64,000 bases of DNA from Lachnospiraceae bacterium (lineage in GTDB: Bacteria > Bacillota > Clostridia > Lachnospirales > Lachnospiraceae), in NCBI GenBank assembly GCA_910576335.1, contig CAJTIU010000006.1, positions 177,795 through 241,794 of the forward strand, written 5' to 3'. The position numbers and the translations under genes are program-made. Of the stretch, positions 61,812 through 64,000 are shown piece after piece. The stretch's first letter is position 1, and every line of letters starts with the position of its first letter. A model generated the notes under the pieces. It saw only the letters and a list, made by a program, of their open reading frames with translations. It ran no database searches and had not been told where the DNA came from.

Positions 61812-62429
61812 ATGTTAAATTATCTTTGGGCATGCATGATTATGGTTGGAATTGTATATGCTGCATTTACTGGAAGAATGCCGGAAATTACTAATGCAGC
61901 ACTGGATTCTTCGAAGGAAGCAATTACACTGTGTATCACAATGATGGGGGTTATGTCTTTCTGGGTGGGATTTATGGAAATAGCAACGAAGGCGGGGATT
62001 GTGGAGGGAGCGTCCAGGCGGATTCGCCCTGCTATTCGGTTTTTATTTCCTGATTTGCCGAAGGGACATCCGGCAGAGGGGCCTATTACAATGAATATTA
62101 TTGCAAATGTGCTGGGGCTTGGGTGGGCGGCTACGCCGGCAGGGCTAAAGGCTATGGAGGAATTAGGAAAACTGGAGGAAGACAGAAGAGCGGGCAGGCT
62201 GCCTGGTCCGGTGAGGAAGCGGGGGATTGCCAGCAATGAGATGTGTTCGTTTTTGATTATTAATATCTCGTCGCTGCAGCTGATCCCAGTGAATGTGATC
62301 GCATACCGGAGCCAGTACGGGAGTGTGAATCCGGCGGCTATTGTGGGGCCGGGAATTGCGGCTACGGCGGTGAGTACGTTAGTGGCAGTGGTGTTTTGTA
62401 AGATAATAGATGGGAAGCGGAGGATATAA
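61812..62429 (+). CDS. spmA: Spore maturation protein A
   Basis: A 205-aa membrane protein with the Gate fold. It starts MLNYLWACMIMVGIVYAAFT and has the conserved FMEIATKAGIVEGASRRIRP, HPAEGPITMNIIANVLGLGW (then AATPAGLKAMEEL) and LIINISSLQLIPVNVIAYRS segments, all as in SpmA. Its ribosome site is weak. It is transcribed away from spmB. Both together are needed for normal spore core dehydration in Bacillus. Confidence 0.93.
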   Translation: MLNYLWACMIMVGIVYAAFTGRMPEITNAALDSSKEAITLCITMMGVMSFWVGFMEIATKAGIVEGASRRIRPAIRFLFPDLPKGHPAEGPITMNIIANVLGLGWAATPAGLKAMEELGKLEEDRRAGRLPGPVRKRGIASNEMCSFLIINISSLQLIPVNVIAYRSQYGSVNPAAIVGPGIAATAVSTLVAVVFCKIIDGKRRI

Positions 62430-62442
62430 CATCTTCCGCTTA

Positions 62443-62586
62443 GTTACTTTTCAGGGGTCAGGAATGCGATGAACTGCTCATTCCGTGCGAACATGATTTA
62501 GGAGTGAGGGGCGTTTTTGCGCAGCAAAACTCTAAATGTCGCCCCGAACCGTTGCTATGAGCTGCCTTCCAGGTCGTGAATAGTAT
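62443..62586. repeat. Interspersed repeat with inverted ends (long form, inverted copy)
   Basis: GTTACTTTTCAGGGGTCAGG...TTCCAGGTCGTGAATAGTAT, the reverse-complement arrangement of 58555-58700, with the GGAATGCG...ATTCCGTG hairpin, GAGTGAGGGGCG and TTTTGCGCAGCAAAA blocks. It follows spmA by 13 nt. Confidence 0.78.
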
Positions 62587-62669
62587 CTGTTTGGTGACTA
62601 CAGCCGGGTGCTTCTCTTTTTATGTCTTGAACAATGGAGATTTTCTCAGTATAATAAAACCATAGCTAA

Positions 62670-62990
62670 CAAGGCATAGTTGACCCGGCAGACCGATTAG
62701 CCAAAGCCGACCCGGGAGTAAAGAAAGCCCATATGCCGGAAGCAGAGCTGTACATGATTTTTACAGGAGAGCGTGCTAACAGACCGGAAAGTAAAGCTTA
62801 AAGTACTTTATGGCGGCAAGGGAAATGACATCATCAGCCAATATGTTGCATTCACAAAACTATATAGTGCACAGAGGTGAGAAAATATGGGAGGAGCCGG
62901 GAGGCTATCACAGAAACCATCTGTACTTGTAAAGACGGGGACGTGCTCCAAGATCTAATACTTGGTGGCAGGCAGATACAAAAAGAAAAA
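62670..62990 (+). pseudogene. Relic of an Rpn/PD-(D/E)XK nuclease-family transposase
   Basis: In shifting frames the plus strand reads DPGVKKAHMPEAELYMIFTG, then KVLYGGKGNDIISQYVAFTK, then YGRSREAITETICTCKDGDV. I recognise these as consecutive C-terminal blocks of the recombination-promoting nuclease/putative transposase family common in Lachnospiraceae. There is no start and several stops and frame changes. Boundaries are approximate. Confidence 0.65.
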
Positions 62991-63009
62991 TATATAGAAC
63001 CCCCATATA

Positions 63010-63173
63010 CTAGTACACCGAATAACAAGTAACCAGCCATATAACTTGCCTGATTTTCCATCTGCGTCGTTGTCATCAATCGGCGTAGCGCCCGCTACGC
63101 CTCATTCCTCCGCCTTGCATATAAAAAATTATTCTGCGTTATATGGCTAGGAACTTATTTTTCGGTGTACTAG
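63010..63173. mobile_element. MITE-like element, 164 bp with 36-bp terminal inverted repeats
   Basis: The left end CTAGTACACCGAATAACAAG (63010-) and the reverse complement of the right end (63138-63173) agree at 31 of 36 positions, ending in GCCATATAAC. The centre contains GGCGTAGCGCCCGCTACGCC, another palindrome. No coding frame. The layout (long inverted ends, short non-coding centre, location between relic and truncated gene) suggests a non-autonomous transposon. Confidence 0.78.
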
Positions 63174-63293
63174 AAAAATGGCAGGATTATAGTATGATAT
63201 TGAATATAGAAGTATTGCTTTATAATCGTAGAGATTTGGAAATGGTATAGAGCAATGCATAAGATAGGTATACCGAGAGCCGGAGGAAAACAG

Positions 63294-63872
63294 ATGAAGG
63301 ATTTTTCTTTTTGGATGGAGTATGATGGAGCTGCCGAAGGTAGTGGCCGAAGTGAAAAATTATGGCTTATGAATCCGGATACAGGACAGATTGGGTTGTT
63401 TAAGTTCAAAAAGGATACAGCAACAACAGATCATGTTTCGGAGTGCATAGCCTGTGATCTGGCAGGTTTAGTAGGTCTTTCATGTGCCAAATTTGAAATA
63501 GGAGTTTATGAAGGTAGAGAAGGATCCATCAGTTACAATATTGTTGATCAAAAAGGGATTGTATTAATTGAAGGAATTTATTGTATTAGCTCAATGTATC
63601 ATGGTTTTGATGAAGAACTATTGTTGGATGTGGAAACAGGAGAAAAGTATTCACTGGATATGATAAAAACAGTTTTGGAACCATTGGGTCTTTTTAATGA
63701 TTTTCTTCCTATTTTGGTTTTTGATTTTCTGATTGGCAATACTGACAGGCATCAGAGTAATTGGGCATTAATATTAGAAAAAGAAAAACTCAGTATAAGT
63801 CCGCTGTATGATAACAGTTCGTCACTTTGTGCTTATGTAAAAGAATCAAAAATTAAAGATTATTTACTATGA
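63294..63872 (+). pseudogene. HipA-like kinase, probably 3'-truncated
   Basis: 192 aa from the Met at 63294 (GGAGG 7 nt upstream). Kinase motifs are a Lys in IGLFKFKKD, Glu in VSECIACDLAG, catalytic DFLIGNTDRHQSNWAL and the metal-binding PLYDNSSSL, as in HipA/CtkA Ser/Thr kinases. Full-length members continue roughly 80-130 residues past DNSSSL; here the frame stops after SKIKDYLL. No HipB-like antitoxin gene is visible on either side. The frame may be a broken toxin gene or a short variant. Confidence 0.72.
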
Positions 63873-63955
63873 AACATAACCTTTCGGGTAACTAAAAAAG
63901 CGCAGACTGCCCCTGTCAAACTTAAAAAGGTTGATTTTGAACTTAACTGACAGGC

Positions 63956-64000
63956 TTAAGCGGCAACTACAGGGGCCTCCCAGCCAAGTGCTTTTAACTT
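63956..64000 (-). CDS. Possible C-terminus of an insertion-sequence transposase (cut by window edge)
   Basis: The last 14 codons on the minus strand read KLKALGWEAPVVAA-stop. A KLK-type ending after a short basic region resembles IS3-family transposase tails. The flanking TGACAGGGGCAG and TACAGGGGCC blocks could be part of the element end. Too short to be sure. Confidence 0.3.
   Translation of the reverse strand, partial: KLKALGWEAPVVAA

Overview
The window looks like a chromosome segment of a spore-forming, anaerobic Firmicute, most likely a Lachnospiraceae (Clostridium cluster XIVa) gut bacterium. The grounds are [FeFe]-hydrogenase maturases (hydE, hydG), a complete spoIIA operon (spoIIAA-spoIIAB-sigF), spoVA genes, spmA and spmB, a T-box-controlled valS, an LTA-synthase-like protein, a GH31 alpha-glucosidase very like the one known from Ruminococcus (Blautia) obeum, and lysine-rich Fn3 and Big_2 secreted proteins. 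No tRNA, rRNA or CRISPR array was recognised.

Layout. 1-1.8 kb: hydE-hydG on the minus strand behind a structured leader with its own terminator. 1.9-4.2 kb: debris (sugar ABC permease remnant, Fn3 remnant, palindromes) around an AAA/DUF4143 ATPase. 4.2-15.25 kb: a very AT-rich minus-strand gene cluster with the make-up of a ribosomally made, post-translationally modified peptide (RiPP) system. 15.5-16.8 kb: a HEPN-like protein and a 68-aa protein. 17-22.5 kb: amidase remnant, AEC transporter, ArsR regulator, GH31, and a RadC/JAMM-like protein bracketed by palindromes. 22.6-30.5 kb: two large secreted repeat proteins and a rhodanese lipoprotein. 30.5-37.3 kb: T-box, valS, LTA-synthase-like protein, folC. 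37.4-48.6 kb: TPR protein, spoIIA operon and a spoVA operon split by about 4.6 kb of unrelated genes. 48.7-55.1 kb: response regulator, truncated kinase joined to a truncated ATPase, tandem repeats, and a MacB-like ABC system with a membrane-anchored partner. 55.1-62.4 kb: P-type ATPase, GNAT, L,D-transpeptidase, NYN protein, divergent spmB/spmA. 62.4-64 kb: repeats, a nuclease/transposase relic, a MITE-like element, a truncated HipA-like kinase and possibly the tail of an insertion sequence.

The main discovery candidate is the 4.28-15.25 kb cluster. In transcription order it encodes a 358-aa protein with a C39/BtrH-like look, two radical SAM/SPASM enzymes, an acyl-carrier protein with a DSL motif, a 26-27-aa precursor peptide, a subtilisin fused to a DUF1611-like P-loop domain, an unknown 325-aa protein, two ABC half-transporters, a 71-aa membrane protein and a second 27-aa precursor peptide. 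The two tiny precursors are homologous (start MKKL, Lys-rich leader, GE-x-Cys-Cys-x-Trp end). The set resembles the clostridial Cys-rich peptide maturation cassettes (CcpM radical SAM, acyl-carrier-related protein, TIGR04066 protein) as I remember them. The very short twin CC-x-W precursors and the protease/DUF1611 fusion are the unusual parts. A consensus promoter (TTGACA-17-TATAAT) sits at the head of the cluster.

Interspersed palindromes pervade the segment. One family has GTTACTATTCACGG-type ends. Another is built on GGGGACGGGG, and one of its units lies just upstream of three sporulation genes.
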